This document shows, one piece after another, positions 25,718-35,186 of a DNA stretch of 64,000 nt. Source of the DNA: Thioclava atlantica. GTDB taxonomy: Bacteria > Pseudomonadota > Alphaproteobacteria > Rhodobacterales > Rhodobacteraceae. Location: positions 1-64,000 of the forward strand of contig NZ_AQRC01000012.1 of NCBI RefSeq assembly GCF_000737065.1, given 5' to 3'. The stretch's first letter is position 1. Each line of letters opens with the position of its first letter. The notes under the pieces were generated by a model. That model was given only the letters and a program-made list of their open reading frames with translations. It did not search any database and was not told where the DNA came from. Both the position numbers and the translations under genes were made by a program.

Positions 25718-27000
25718 CCGCCCATGCCCTTGCGGATGCGCCGGATCATCAGCCAGACGAGCACGATCACGACGGGCGTGAGCCCCGCCATCAGGATCTC
25801 CTTGGCCAGCCCGATCTGCTTGGCGACCGGATAGGCGAGGTAGCCCGCCACCGAGATCGCGTAATAGCTGATCGCGACGACCGAGAGCCCTTCGACCGTG
25901 TGCTGGAGGCGCAATTGCAGGTCCGAGCGGCGGTCCATGCTCTCGAGCAGCTTCTGGTTCTGCGCCTGGCGCTCGACATCGACCCGGGTGCGCAACAGCT
26001 CGCCCGCGCGCGCCGCCCGCGTCACCATCTGCTGCAACCGCGCCTCGGCCGATTTCACCGTGCGCACCGCCGGATCGTAGCGCCGCGCCATGAATTCGCT
26101 GAGCTTCTGGCGCCCCTCGAACCGGCTTTCGCGCAGGCTCTCGACACGTTCGCGCACGATCGCCTCATAGGCGCCGGTCGCCGAGAAGCGGAAGGAATGC
26201 TGCACCGCGAGGCTCTCGAGCTCGGCCGAGATCTCGAGCAGTTCGTGCAGCGTCGTCTCGGCCGAGCGCGCATCGTCGACCATCCCCGCGACCAGTTCGG
26301 TGAGCTTCGGATCGAGCGCGTTCAACCGCTTCGACAGGTCACGCGCCCGCGCCAGCCCCAGCATCGACATCGCCCGGTAGGTCTCGAGCTCGCAGATCCG
26401 CTGCACCGTGCGCCCGATCCGGCCCGGGCCGGTGCCCGGCCGGGCGAAGATCGCAAACCGCATCTGGCCGTTCGGATCGATGCGGAAATCGCCCGCCACC
26501 ACCGCCGCCCCGTCGAGCACCCAGGTGCACACGAGGCTCTCGGCCACGAACCACTGCCCGAGCAGCGGCGCGATATCGTCCGGGTCCTCGGGCAGCGCCT
26601 CGATCCGGATCTGCACCGCCGCGAGACGGCCGCCGGGTCCCTCCGCGATCCAGTTCTCCGGGAAGATCTCGGTCTCGGCCGGATCGAACGCGCGTGACGA
26701 GACGCCGGGCCCGAAGGCGAGATAGGTGGTGAACTCGGTATGGCTTTCCCATTTCAGCTGGTGCCGGCCGATCTTGCCCGCGTAATGGGTGATCCCCGCC
26801 TGCGGCAGTTCCGCCCCGTTGCGGGTGAGTAGATCGACGAGATGCGCATGGTCGCGCGCGCGGTCGCGGATCGCGGCGTCGCGCGGCTCCTTGAACGCCA
26901 GATAGACCGCATGGCCCGGAACGCCGATCTTCGGATAGGGCCGGGCATGAAGCTCGTTGACGAGCGCATAGCGCTGAGGATGGTCTGAAGTCTGGGTCAT
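25711..27000 (-). CDS. DUF3422 family membrane-anchored protein
   Basis: The protein is about 429 aa. The N-terminal part (RYALVNELHARPYPKI) and the middle helical region (about 240-360, many Arg/Glu heptads) belong to DUF3422. Two hydrophobic segments at the C-terminus (about 375-425, ending LVWLMIRRIRKG) anchor it in the inner membrane. The function of the family is unknown; the coiled-coil region plus two C-terminal helices recalls CorA-like or Fzo-like architecture, but I do not claim either. The start at 27000 (MTQTSDHP) is likely; a GTG at 27018 is an alternative. Confidence 0.8.
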   Translation of the reverse strand: MTQTSDHPQRYALVNELHARPYPKIGVPGHAVYLAFKEPRDAAIRDRARDHAHLVDLLTRNGAELPQAGITHYAGKIGRHQLKWESHTEFTTYLAFGPGVSSRAFDPAETEIFPENWIAEGPGGRLAAVQIRIEALPEDPDDIAPLLGQWFVAESLVCTWVLDGAAVVAGDFRIDPNGQMRFAIFARPGTGPGRIGRTVQRICELETYRAMSMLGLARARDLSKRLNALDPKLTELVAGMVDDARSAETTLHELLEISAELESLAVQHSFRFSATGAYEAIVRERVESLRESRFEGRQKLSEFMARRYDPAVRTVKSAEARLQQMVTRAARAGELLRTRVDVERQAQNQKLLESMDRRSDLQLRLQHTVEGLSVVAISYYAISVAGYLAYPVAKQIGLAKEILMAGLTPVVIVLVWLMIRRIRKGMGGH

Positions 27001-27327
27001 GTCGCTCGTCGCAGTCACGCGGGTGTTACCCTTTGCCTGCTGCGAAACCGCGTCGCGATCAAGCATTCGGGGGCATGCATCGGCATACCGTGCAAATCTG
27101 CCACAGGGCAGCGAGGCGGCCAAGCGGGCAGGGGGGGCGCTGCCCCCTCTTTCCTGACGGAAATTCACCCCCGGGATATTTGGATCAAGAGGAAGGAAGG
27201 GCGCGGGATTTTTCTCGCGCCTTTTGACTGTGCGTTCGCGCCGCGGGGAGGCCGTTTTCGGCGGCGAAGGGGCGGTTTCGGCGATTGGGGCTTGTCAGCG
27301 CGGCGCGCGCTCGGCTATGCGAGTCTG
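27001..27327. other. Intergenic stretch upstream of DUF3422 and gcv operon
   Basis: These 327 bases hold the DUF3422 promoter side, one copy of the palindrome-plus-tail repeat (27129-27200) and, at the right end, the presumed promoter for the glycine riboswitch leader. Short frames run through it but none is gene-like. Confidence 0.5.
27129..27200 (+). repeat. REP-like repeat, copy A
   Basis: The G/C palindrome GGGGGCGCTGCCCCC is followed by a spacer and the tail CCCCCGGGATATTTGGATCA, then AGAGGAAGGA. The 30-base tail is identical to that of the copy at 40011-40077. Related copies lie at 50841-50876 (inverted) and 57893-57955. None is coding. Confidence 0.75.
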
Positions 27328-27510
27328 TGTCGGATACGGGAGAATCCGGGCTCAGCCCCGGTGCCGAAGGAGCAACCGCCCCGGTAAACTCTCAGGCAAA
27401 AGGACCGCATCCGGCAAAGGACTCTGGAGAGAGGCGCCCCGTCGCGAGACGAGCGCGCCCGCCGAAGGGATAACGATCTCAGGCGCCCGCTTGCCGGGCA
27501 GGGACAGAGG
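27328..27510 (+). ncRNA. Tandem glycine riboswitch (gcvT element)
   Basis: Two consecutive aptamers precede gcvT. The first (about 27328-27418) has the glycine-riboswitch start GGATACGGGAGAATCC, then GCCGAAGGAGCAACC and AACTCTCAGGCAAAAGGACC. The second (about 27419-27510) has GGACTCTGGAGAGAGGC, then CGCCGAAGGGATAACGATCT and CAGGC...GGGACAGAGGGG. These are the conserved pieces of the family. Binding of glycine normally switches on the cleavage operon. The control step (translation or transcription) is not obvious; the second aptamer ends about 70 bases before the gcvT start. Confidence 0.95.
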
Positions 27511-27582
27511 GGGCATCGGGCGGGCCGGGATCGGCCCATGGATCGATGCCGGGTCATCCGGCTTTGGAGAGAGAGGGCCGCG

Positions 27583-28686
27583 ATGAGCGATTTGAAACGC
27601 ACGCCGCTATACGATCTGCATGTCGAGCTGGGCGCGAAGATGGTGCCCTTCGCGGGCTACGATATGCCGGTGCAATACCCGCTGGGCGTGATGAAGGAGC
27701 ATCTGCATACCCGCGCGCGGGCCGGGCTCTTCGATGTTTCTCACATGGGGCAGGTGATCTTGCCGGGTGCCGATGCGGCGCGGGCGCTCGAGGCGCTGGT
27801 TCCGGTCAGCCTGCTGGGGCTCAAGGAGGGGCGCCAGCGCTATGCGATGTTCACCAATGATGCGGGCGGCATTCTGGACGACCTGATGGTGGCCAATCGC
27901 GGCGACCATCTGTTCGTCGTGGTGAACGCGGCCTGCAAGGAGGCCGATCTGGCCCATATGCGCGCCCATATCGACGGGGTCGAGGAGATCACCGACCGGG
28001 CGCTGCTGGCGCTGCAGGGGCCGGCGGCCGAGGGCGTGCTCGAGGCGCTCGTGCCGGGTGTGGGGGCGATGCGCTTCATGGATGTCGGCGTCTTCGTGTG
28101 GAACGGCGCGGAGCTCTGGATCTCGCGCTCGGGCTATACCGGCGAGGATGGCTACGAGATTTCCGTGCCCGAGGGCCGGGCGGTCGACTTCGCCCGTGCG
28201 CTTCTGGCCGATGAGGCGGTGGAGCCGATCGGGCTGGGTGCGCGCGACAGCCTGCGCCTCGAGGCCGGGTTGTGCCTGTACGGCCATGACATCGACACCG
28301 CCACCAGCCCGGTCGAGGCGAACCTGGCCTGGGCGATCCAGAAGGTGCGGCGCGCGGGCGGGGAGCGCGAGGGCGGCTTTCCGGGCGCGGATCGGATCCT
28401 GAAGGAACTGGAAGACGGGCCCGTGCGCCTGCGCATGGGGCTGCGCCCCGAGGGTCGCGCACCGATGCGCGAGGGCGTCGAGATCTTCGCCAGCGCCGAG
28501 GGCGGGGAGCCGATCGGCCGCGTCACCTCGGGCGGCTTCGGCCCCTCGATCGAGGCGCCGATGGCGATGGCCTATCTGCCCGCCGACACGGAGGAAGGCA
28601 CCACCGTCTATGGCGAGCTGCGCGGCAAGCGCCTGCCCGCGCAGGTCGTGCCGATGCCCTTCCGCCCCGCCACCTACAAACGCTGA
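27583..28686 (+). CDS. gcvT: Aminomethyltransferase (glycine cleavage T protein)
   Basis: The 367-aa T protein passes the aminomethyl carbon of glycine to tetrahydrofolate. The start MSDLKRTPLYDLHVELGAKMVPFAGYDMPVQY (two contiguous halves) and the segments FDVSHMGQ, GYTGEDGYEISVP and LGARDSLRLEAGLCLYG are diagnostic. GGAGAGAGAGGG precedes the ATG at 27583; the frame's earlier ATG at 27538 would start inside the leader RNA. It is the first gene of the riboswitch-controlled operon, 24 bases before gcvH. Confidence 0.93.
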   Translation: MSDLKRTPLYDLHVELGAKMVPFAGYDMPVQYPLGVMKEHLHTRARAGLFDVSHMGQVILPGADAARALEALVPVSLLGLKEGRQRYAMFTNDAGGILDDLMVANRGDHLFVVVNAACKEADLAHMRAHIDGVEEITDRALLALQGPAAEGVLEALVPGVGAMRFMDVGVFVWNGAELWISRSGYTGEDGYEISVPEGRAVDFARALLADEAVEPIGLGARDSLRLEAGLCLYGHDIDTATSPVEANLAWAIQKVRRAGGEREGGFPGADRILKELEDGPVRLRMGLRPEGRAPMREGVEIFASAEGGEPIGRVTSGGFGPSIEAPMAMAYLPADTEEGTTVYGELRGKRLPAQVVPMPFRPATYKR

Positions 28687-28710
28687 AAAAACAACCGGGA
28701 GACCTGAGAG

Positions 28711-29070
28711 ATGAAATTCACCGAAGATCATGAATGGCTGAAGGCGGAAGGCGATCTGGTGATCGTCGGGATCACCGAGCATGCCTCCGAGCAACTGGGC
28801 GACGTCGTCTTCGTCGAACTGCCCGACGTGGGCGACGAGGTGTCCAAGGGCGACGAGATCTGCGTGATCGAGTCGGTCAAGGCCGCCTCTGACATCCTCG
28901 CGCCGCTCGATGGCGAGATCGTCGCGATCAACGAGGATCTGGCCGACAATCCGGGCCTCGTGAACGAGGATCCGCTGGGCAAGGCCTGGTTCTTCAAGAT
29001 GAAACTCGCCGATCAATCGGCGCTCGAGGGCTTCATGGACGAGGCCGCCTACAAGGACTTCATCGGATAA
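28711..29070 (+). CDS. gcvH: Glycine cleavage system H protein
   Basis: This 119-aa lipoyl carrier shuttles the aminomethyl group between P and T proteins. The lipoylated lysine is K57 in [11 protein letters not shown]. The N-terminus KFTEDHEWL and the segments [19 protein letters not shown] and [15 protein letters not shown] are typical. GGGAGA precedes the start. gcvP follows after 6 bases. Confidence 0.95.
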   Translation: MKFTEDHEWLKAEGDLVIVGITEHASEQLGDVVFVELPDVGDEVSKGDEICVIESVKAASDILAPLDGEIVAINEDLADNPGLVNEDPLGKAWFFKMKLADQSALEGFMDEAAYKDFIG

Positions 29071-29076
29071 TCAGCC

Positions 29077-31914
29077 ATGTTCACCCCCACGAGCTATGAC
29101 ACCTATGACTTCGCCAATCGCCGCCATATCGGGCCCTCGCCGTCGGAGATGGCAGAGATGCTCAAGGCCGTGGGGGCGCGTGACCTCGACGCGCTGATCG
29201 ACGAGACGGTCCCGAAGAGCATCCGGCAGGAGACGCCGCTGAGCTGGGCGCCGCTGACCGAATACGGGCTGCTGCAGAAGATGGAGGAGGTCGCCAAGAA
29301 GAACCGCGTGATGGTCAGCCTGATCGGGCAGGGCTATTACGGCACGGTCACGCCGCCCGCGATCCAGCGCAACATCCTGGAGAACCCGGCCTGGTATACC
29401 GCCTACACGCCTTATCAGCCCGAGATCGCGCAGGGCCGCCTCGAGGCGCTTCTGAACTTCCAGACCATGGTGTCGGACCTGACGGGGCTGCCGGTGGCGA
29501 ATGCCTCGCTGCTCGACGAGGCGACGGCGGCGGCGGAAGCCATGGCGATGGCGCAGCGCGTCGCGAAATCGAAGGCGACCGCGTTCTTCGTGGATGAGAA
29601 CTGCCACCCGCAGACGATCGGGGTGATCGAGACCCGCGCGCAGCCGCTCGGGATCGAGGTGATCGTGGGCGCGCCGGAGGATCTCGAGGCCGAGAAGGTC
29701 TTCGGCGCGATCTTCCAGTATCCGGGCACCTATGGCCATGTGCGCGACTTCACCGCCCAGTGCGAGGCGCTCCATGCGGCGAAGGCCGTAGCGGTGGTCG
29801 CGACCGATCTGCTGGCGCTGTGCCTGCTCAAGGAGCCGGGCGCGATGGGTGCCGATATCGCCGTGGGCTCGGCGCAGCGCTTCGGCGTGCCGATGGGCTA
29901 TGGCGGCCCGCATGCGGCCTTCATGTCCTGCACCGACGGGATGAAGCGCGCGATGCCGGGTCGTATCGTCGGCGTGTCGATCGACAGCCACGGCAACCGC
30001 GCCTATCGGTTGAGCCTGCAGACCCGCGAACAGCATATCCGCCGCGAGAAGGCGACCTCGAATGTCTGTACCGCGCAGGCGCTTCTGGCGGTGATGGCGA
30101 GCTTCTATGCGGTCTTCCACGGCCCCAAGGGGCTGCGTTCGATCGCGGAGCGGGTGCATTTCACCACCGTGCAGGTGGCCGAGGCGCTGAAAGCGGCAGG
30201 GGCCATCGTCGAACCCGATGCCTTCTTCGACACGATCACCGTGAAGGTGGGCGTGGGCCAGCAAGGCATCCTCGCCGCCGCGCGCCATCGCGGGATCAAC
30301 CTGCGCAAGGTCGGGCGCGACCGGGTCGGGATCTCGATCGACGAGGCCACCGATGCGGCGATCGTGACCCGCCTTCTCGACGCGTTCGGGATCACCGAGG
30401 CGGCGCCCGAGGCCAGCGCACCGGGCGTGCCGGAGGCGCTGTTGCGCGAAAGCGAGTACCTGACCCATCCGGTCTTCCACATGAACCGCGCCGAATCCGA
30501 GATGATGCGCTACATGCGCCGCCTGTCGGATCGCGACCTCGCGCTGGACCGGGCGATGATCCCGCTCGGCTCGTGCACGATGAAGCTCAACGCGGCGGCC
30601 GAGATGATGCCGCTGACCTGGCCGGAATTCGGCTCGCTCCATCCCTTCGTGCCGCTCGATCAGGCGCAGGGCTATCACGAGGCGATCACCGACCTGACCG
30701 GGAAACTGTGCGAGATCACCGGTTATGACGCGTTCTCGATGCAGCCCAATTCGGGCGCGCAGGGCGAATATGCCGGTCTTCTGACCATCGCGGCCTATCA
30801 CCGCGCCAATGGCGACGATCAGCGCGATATCTGCCTCATTCCGATGTCGGCGCACGGGACCAACCCGGCCTCGGCACATATGGCGGGGATGAAGGTCGTG
30901 GTGGTGAATTCCGCCCCCAATGGCGACGTGGATCTCGAGGATTTCGAGGCCAAGGCGCGCGAGGCGGGCGACCGTCTGGCGGCCTGCATGATCACCTATC
31001 CCTCGACGCATGGCGTGTTCGAGGAGACCGTCCGCAAGATCTGCGACATCACCCATGACCATGGCGGCCAGGTCTATCTGGACGGGGCGAACATGAACGC
31101 GCTGGTCGGGCTCGTGAAGCCGGGCGAGATCGGCTCGGATGTGAGCCACCTGAACCTGCACAAGACCTTCGCGATCCCGCATGGTGGCGGCGGCCCGGGC
31201 ATGGGGCCGATCGGGGTGAAGGCGCATCTCGCGCCCTTCCTGCCCGGCCATCCCGAAACCGGCGGCGAGGAAGGCCCGGTCTCGGCCGCGCCCTATGGCT
31301 CGGCCTCGATCCTGCTGATCTCCTGGGCCTATGTCCTGATGATGGGCGGTGAGGGGCTCACCCAGGCGACCCGCGTGGCGATCCTGAACGCGAACTACAT
31401 CGCGGCGCGTCTGAAATCGGCCTATCCGATCCTGTTCATGGGCAATCGCGGCCGGGTGGCGCATGAATGCATCCTCGACACCCGGAAGTTCGCCGAAGTG
31501 GGCGTGACCGTGGACGACATCGCCAAGCGGCTGATCGACAACGGCTTCCACGCGCCGACGATGAGCTGGCCGGTGGCGGGCACGCTGATGGTGGAGCCCA
31601 CCGAATCCGAGACCAAGGCCGAGATCGACCGCTTCATCGCCGCGATGCTGGCGATCCGCGACGAGATCGCCACGGTCGAGGCCGGCGAGATCGCGCCCGA
31701 GGACAGCCCGCTGCGCCATGCGCCGCACACGGTCGAGGATCTGGTGGCGGACTGGGACCGCAAGTACACCCGCGAACAGGGCTGCTTCCCGGCGGGTGCC
31801 TTCCGCGTCGACAAGTACTGGCCGCCGGTCGGGCGGGTCGACAATGTCTATGGCGACCGCAACCTGATCTGCATCTGTCCGCCGGTCGAGAGCTACGCCG
31901 ACGCGGCGGAATAA
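29077..31914 (+). CDS. gcvP: Glycine dehydrogenase (decarboxylating), P protein
   Basis: This 945-aa PLP enzyme decarboxylates glycine and loads the H protein. It is the long one-chain form with both halves (in some bacteria split as GcvPA/GcvPB). The PLP lysine is K696 in [17 protein letters not shown], followed by the glycine-rich loop. The N-terminal half starts [15 protein letters not shown]. It ends the operon and is followed by a terminator. A very long frame on the opposite strand is only a composition shadow. Confidence 0.95.
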   Translation: MFTPTSYDTYDFANRRHIGPSPSEMAEMLKAVGARDLDALIDETVPKSIRQETPLSWAPLTEYGLLQKMEEVAKKNRVMVSLIGQGYYGTVTPPAIQRNILENPAWYTAYTPYQPEIAQGRLEALLNFQTMVSDLTGLPVANASLLDEATAAAEAMAMAQRVAKSKATAFFVDENCHPQTIGVIETRAQPLGIEVIVGAPEDLEAEKVFGAIFQYPGTYGHVRDFTAQCEALHAAKAVAVVATDLLALCLLKEPGAMGADIAVGSAQRFGVPMGYGGPHAAFMSCTDGMKRAMPGRIVGVSIDSHGNRAYRLSLQTREQHIRREKATSNVCTAQALLAVMASFYAVFHGPKGLRSIAERVHFTTVQVAEALKAAGAIVEPDAFFDTITVKVGVGQQGILAAARHRGINLRKVGRDRVGISIDEATDAAIVTRLLDAFGITEAAPEASAPGVPEALLRESEYLTHPVFHMNRAESEMMRYMRRLSDRDLALDRAMIPLGSCTMKLNAAAEMMPLTWPEFGSLHPFVPLDQAQGYHEAITDLTGKLCEITGYDAFSMQPNSGAQGEYAGLLTIAAYHRANGDDQRDICLIPMSAHGTNPASAHMAGMKVVVVNSAPNGDVDLEDFEAKAREAGDRLAACMITYPSTHGVFEETVRKICDITHDHGGQVYLDGANMNALVGLVKPGEIGSDVSHLNLHKTFAIPHGGGGPGMGPIGVKAHLAPFLPGHPETGGEEGPVSAAPYGSASILLISWAYVLMMGGEGLTQATRVAILNANYIAARLKSAYPILFMGNRGRVAHECILDTRKFAEVGVTVDDIAKRLIDNGFHAPTMSWPVAGTLMVEPTESETKAEIDRFIAAMLAIRDEIATVEAGEIAPEDSPLRHAPHTVEDLVADWDRKYTREQGCFPAGAFRVDKYWPPVGRVDNVYGDRNLICICPPVESYADAAE

Positions 31915-31931
31915 GAGGCCGCCGAAATTGC

Positions 31932-31969
31932 GAAAGGCCGGGGCATCGCGCTCCGGCCTTTCCACTTTT
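31932..31969 (+). terminator. Terminator of gcvTHP operon
   Basis: The stem GAAAGGCCGG (31932-31941) pairs with CCGGCCTTTC (31953-31962) and is followed by CACTTTT. It lies 17 bases after the gcvP stop and between convergent genes. Confidence 0.85.
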
Positions 31970-32019
31970 CCTTGATGAAGTAGCCCCGCGAGGGGACGCG
32001 ACGCCCCTTCGCGATCCGA

Positions 32020-32985
32020 TCAGCGCACCGGGTTGCGGTAGATCATCCGCCGTACCGAGCCGGTTTTCGAGCGCATCAGGATGGTCTCGGATTCGATGAA
32101 GGTCGGCTCGCGCTTCACGCCCTTCACGATCGAGCCGTTGGTCACGCCGGTCGCCGCGAAGATCACGTCGGCGCGCACCATCTCGTCGCGGTTGTAGACC
32201 TTGTCGAGATCGGTGATCCCGGCCTTCTTCGCCCGCGCCCGCTCGTCATCGTTGCGAAACAGCAGCTTGCCCCACATCTGGCCGCCCATGCATTTGAGCG
32301 CCGATGCCGCCAGCACGCCCTCGGGTGCGCCACCCGCGCCCATATACATGTCGATGCCGGTGAAATCGGGCTCGGCGCAATGGATGACGCCGGCCACGTC
32401 GCCATCGGTGATCAGGCGGATCTTCGCGCCGGTCTCGCGCACCTCGGCGATCATGTCCTCGTGGCGGGGGCGGTCGAGGATGCACACCGCGATATCCTTG
32501 GGCTGCACGCCCTGCGCCTTGGCGAGCGAGAGGACGCGCTCGGTCGGGCTCATGTCGAGGCTGACCACGTCCTTCTCGTAGCCCGGGCCGACCGCGAGCT
32601 TTTCCATGTAGGTGTCAGGCGCGTGCAGCAGCGTGCCGCGCGGCGCCATCGCGATCACGGTGAGCGCGTTGGGCATGTCCTTGGCGGTCAGCGTGGTCCC
32701 TTCGAGCGGGTCGAGCGCGATATCCACCTCGGGGCCCGAACCCTGACCCACTTCCTCGCCGATATAGAGCATCGGCGCCTCGTCGCGCTCGCCCTCGCCG
32801 ATCACCACCACGCCCCGGATTTCCAGCTTGTTGAGCTGGTCGCGCATCGCGTTCACCGCGGCCTGGTCGGCGGCCTTCTCGTCGCCGCGCCCGATCAGGT
32901 CGGCGGAGGCATGGGCCGCGGCTTCCGAGACGCGGGCGAGGCCCAGCGAAAGCATGCGGTCGTTGAAATCACTCGGAGGGGTCAT
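32020..32985 (-). CDS. glpX: Class II fructose-1,6-bisphosphatase
   Basis: The 321-aa metal-dependent phosphatase is of the GlpX type and is used in gluconeogenesis and, in autotrophic relatives, the Calvin cycle. Motifs seen are VVVIGEGERDEAPMLYIGE, IALDPLEGTTLTA (metal site DPLEGTT), RLITDGDVAG and MGAGGAPEGVLAA. The start at 32985 (MTPPSDFND) follows AGGAAGAG. It is the first of the convergent genes opposite gcvP; the hom and VOC genes upstream are on the same strand, with an 84-base gap. Confidence 0.92.
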   Translation of the reverse strand: MTPPSDFNDRMLSLGLARVSEAAAHASADLIGRGDEKAADQAAVNAMRDQLNKLEIRGVVVIGEGERDEAPMLYIGEEVGQGSGPEVDIALDPLEGTTLTAKDMPNALTVIAMAPRGTLLHAPDTYMEKLAVGPGYEKDVVSLDMSPTERVLSLAKAQGVQPKDIAVCILDRPRHEDMIAEVRETGAKIRLITDGDVAGVIHCAEPDFTGIDMYMGAGGAPEGVLAASALKCMGGQMWGKLLFRNDDERARAKKAGITDLDKVYNRDEMVRADVIFAATGVTNGSIVKGVKREPTFIESETILMRSKTGSVRRMIYRNPVR

Positions 32986-33069
32986 CTGTCTCTTCCTGTC
33001 TGCCAAGGGGCGGTTTCGGGCCGCGCACAGGTAAAGCCTGCCGCGTCGGCAAGGGCAACCCTGTGATCG

Positions 33070-33480
33070 CTAACGGGTTGCTTCGGGTACAAAATGGCAC
33101 GCGACGCAGAGCTTGTTGCCATCGAGGTCGCGGAAATAGGCGCCGTAATAATCGGGATGGTAATGGGCGCGCAGCCTCGGCGCCCCTTCATCCGCGCCGC
33201 CTAGCTCCAACGCAAGCGCGTGAACGGCATCGACGGTCTCGCGGTCAGGCGCGTTGAAGGCGACCATCGGGCCGTTTCCGGGGGCAGGCGCGTGTCCGTC
33301 GAAGGGGCGGGTGATGAAGAAGATCGGGCGATTGCCCGCCGCGTCGGTCCATCCCGCCCAGGCCTTCTCCGGTTCGGCAAAGCGCAGGCGCAGGCCGAGC
33401 CGCTCCATCAGCGGGGTGTAGAAAGCCAGCGCGCGGTCGTAATCCGAGATGCCCAGCGAGAAATGGCTGAGCATCTCCAT
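33070..33480 (-). CDS. VOC-family (glyoxalase/dioxygenase fold) protein
   Basis: The 136-aa protein is made of one paired beta-alpha-beta-beta-beta domain: LSHFSLGISDYDRALAFYTPLM at the start and YHPDYYGAYFRDLDGNKLCVACH at the end, where the metal-binding Glu of true glyoxalases would lie. Members are small isomerases, hydrolases or antibiotic-binding proteins. The substrate is unknown. It starts 3 bases after the hom stop and is likely cotranscribed with it. Confidence 0.8.
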   Translation of the reverse strand: MEMLSHFSLGISDYDRALAFYTPLMERLGLRLRFAEPEKAWAGWTDAAGNRPIFFITRPFDGHAPAPGNGPMVAFNAPDRETVDAVHALALELGGADEGAPRLRAHYHPDYYGAYFRDLDGNKLCVACHFVPEATR

Positions 33481-33483
33481 CGC

Positions 33484-34788
33484 TCAGACTTCCTCGATGC
33501 GGATCGCGACGGGCTCCCCCTCGACGACGCGGGTCGCGGGCAGGCCTGCGATCGCGACGTCGATCGCGTCGCGGGTGGTCTTGTGGGTGACGATCAGCAC
33601 CGGCGCGGAGGTGTCGGCGTGCCCGTATTGCCGCATCCGGCTGATCGAGACGCCCGACTCGCCCAGCACCGTCGCGACCTTGGCCAGCGCGCCCGGCTTG
33701 TCGGAGAGTTGCAGCCGCAGGTAGTAGGGCGCGGCGATCGAGGTTGCGGCCGGAGTCGGGCGGGCGAGGCTGTCGGCGGGCTGGCCGAAGACCGGCAGGC
33801 GCATTCCGCGCGCGAGATCCATCACGTCGCCCATCACGGCGCTCGCGGTCGGGCCTTCGCCCGCACCCGCGCCGCGCAGCACGATCTGGCCGACCGAGTC
33901 GCCTTCCAGCACGACCATGTTGGTGCCGCCCGTGAGCTGGCCCAGCGGCGAGGTCGCGGGCACGAGGCAGGGCGTCATGCGCTGTTCCAGCCCGCGGCCG
34001 GTCATCTGCGCCACGCCGAGGAGCTTGATCTTGTAGCCCATGTCGCCCGCGCGGCGGATATCGTCGATCGAGATCCGCCCGATCCCCTCGAGCACCACAT
34101 TGTCGAAGCTCACCTGCGTTCCGAAGGCGATGGAGGCGAGAATGGCGAGCTTGTGGCCCGCATCGATCCCGCCCACGTCGAGGTTCGGGTCGGCCTCGAG
34201 ATAGCCGAGCTGGCGCGCCTCCTCGAAGACCGTGTCATAGGGCAGGCCCGCATCCTCCATCCGGGTCAGGATGTAGTTGCAGGTGCCGTTCATCACGCCC
34301 ATCACGCGGCGGATGCCGTTGCCGGCGAGCCCCTCGGTCAGCGTCTTGATCACCGGGATGCCGCCCGCGACCGCAGCCTCGTAGCGGATCGTGCGGCCGA
34401 GGCTCTCGGCGAGTTCCGCCAGCGCCTGCCCGTGATGGGCCAGAAGCGCCTTGTTCGCGGTCACCACGTCCTTGCCCGCGCGCAGGGCCGCTTCGGTCGC
34501 GGCCTTCGCCGGGCCGTCATGGCCGCCCATCAGTTCGACGAAGACATCGACATCCGCGCGGGTCGCGAGCGCCACGGGATCTGTCTCCCAGGCGTAGGCG
34601 GACAGGTCCGCGTCGCGGTTCTTGGTGCGGTCGCGTGCCGAGACGGCGGTGATCTCCACCGGGCGGCCGGAGCGCGCCGCGAGCATCTCGGCATGGCGCT
34701 GGACGATCTTCACCACGCCGATCCCCACAGTGCCGAGCCCTGCGATGCCAAGGCGCAGCGGTGCAGCTTTGTCGGTGACGCGGGACAT
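33484..34788 (-). CDS. hom: Homoserine dehydrogenase
   Basis: The 434-aa enzyme reduces aspartate semialdehyde to homoserine for threonine and methionine synthesis. The N-terminal NAD(P) site is LGIAGLGTVGIGVV. The middle has VMNGTCNYILTRM and AEADPNLDVGGIDAGHKLAIL-like motifs (here YLEADPNLDVGGIDAGHK), and the C-terminal ~75 residues form an ACT domain (YLRLQLSDKPGALAKVATVL) that usually mediates threonine inhibition. The ATG at 34788 is preferred because GAGG lies in range; the ATG at 34800 lacks a site. Confidence 0.92.
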   Translation of the reverse strand: MSRVTDKAAPLRLGIAGLGTVGIGVVKIVQRHAEMLAARSGRPVEITAVSARDRTKNRDADLSAYAWETDPVALATRADVDVFVELMGGHDGPAKAATEAALRAGKDVVTANKALLAHHGQALAELAESLGRTIRYEAAVAGGIPVIKTLTEGLAGNGIRRVMGVMNGTCNYILTRMEDAGLPYDTVFEEARQLGYLEADPNLDVGGIDAGHKLAILASIAFGTQVSFDNVVLEGIGRISIDDIRRAGDMGYKIKLLGVAQMTGRGLEQRMTPCLVPATSPLGQLTGGTNMVVLEGDSVGQIVLRGAGAGEGPTASAVMGDVMDLARGMRLPVFGQPADSLARPTPAATSIAAPYYLRLQLSDKPGALAKVATVLGESGVSISRMRQYGHADTSAPVLIVTHKTTRDAIDVAIAGLPATRVVEGEPVAIRIEEV

Positions 34789-34861
34789 GGAGGACCTCAT
34801 GAAAGGATGGTTTGCGCCCTGTTAGCGGGAAAGGCGCGCCCACGCAACGCGGCGAGGGCGC

Positions 34862-35077
34862 TCACGGGGCGGCTGTGGTGCTTTCTTCGGCCCGCAAGGC
34901 ATCGGCGCGGGCGCGCAGGGCGTCGGCGCGGGCCGAGAGCTCGGCGCTGGTATCGGGTTCGGGAGGCGTCTCGACGAGGATCTCGTCAAGCGGCAGGAGC
35001 GTGGGATACCCCTCGCCCGAGAAGGCGGAGCAGCCCGTGAGGCAGGCCATCGCAGTGATCAGGGCAAGCGCGCGCAT
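34862..35077 (-). CDS. Small hypothetical lipoprotein
   Basis: The 71-aa protein has a lipoprotein signal (MRALALITAMACLTGC, Cys at about 16). The mature part is short, ending in a heptad-like repeat of ARADALRA that may form a short coiled coil. Size and pattern recall small Lpp-like lipoproteins, but without a C-terminal Lys for peptidoglycan linkage. AGGAG lies 8 bases before the ATG at 35077. It is divergent from the TetR gene. Confidence 0.65.
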   Translation of the reverse strand: MRALALITAMACLTGCSAFSGEGYPTLLPLDEILVETPPEPDTSAELSARADALRARADALRAEESTTAAP

Positions 35078-35158
35078 GAGGGCTCCTTTCACGGCGGCAC
35101 GTTATTGCGCCGGGGGCCGCTTTTCCAGCGCCGAATGCGTGCAGATCGGGTTTGATAA

Positions 35159-35172
35159 TGAACGCCCGTTCA
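35159..35172. promoter_or_regulatory. TetR-type operator palindrome
   Basis: TGAACG-CC-CGTTCA, a perfect 14-bp inverted repeat, ends 14 bases before the TetR start codon. The half-site GAACG/CGTTC is common for TetR-family repressors, so autoregulation, and possibly control of the divergent lipoprotein at 35077, is likely. Confidence 0.7.
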
Positions 35173-35186
35173 GTTAGCGTCGCTCC

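Noticed and set aside
29071-31965. 964-aa frame opposite gcvP
   Set aside because: It is an antisense shadow caused by high GC; the plus strand encodes a full-length P protein with its PLP motif.
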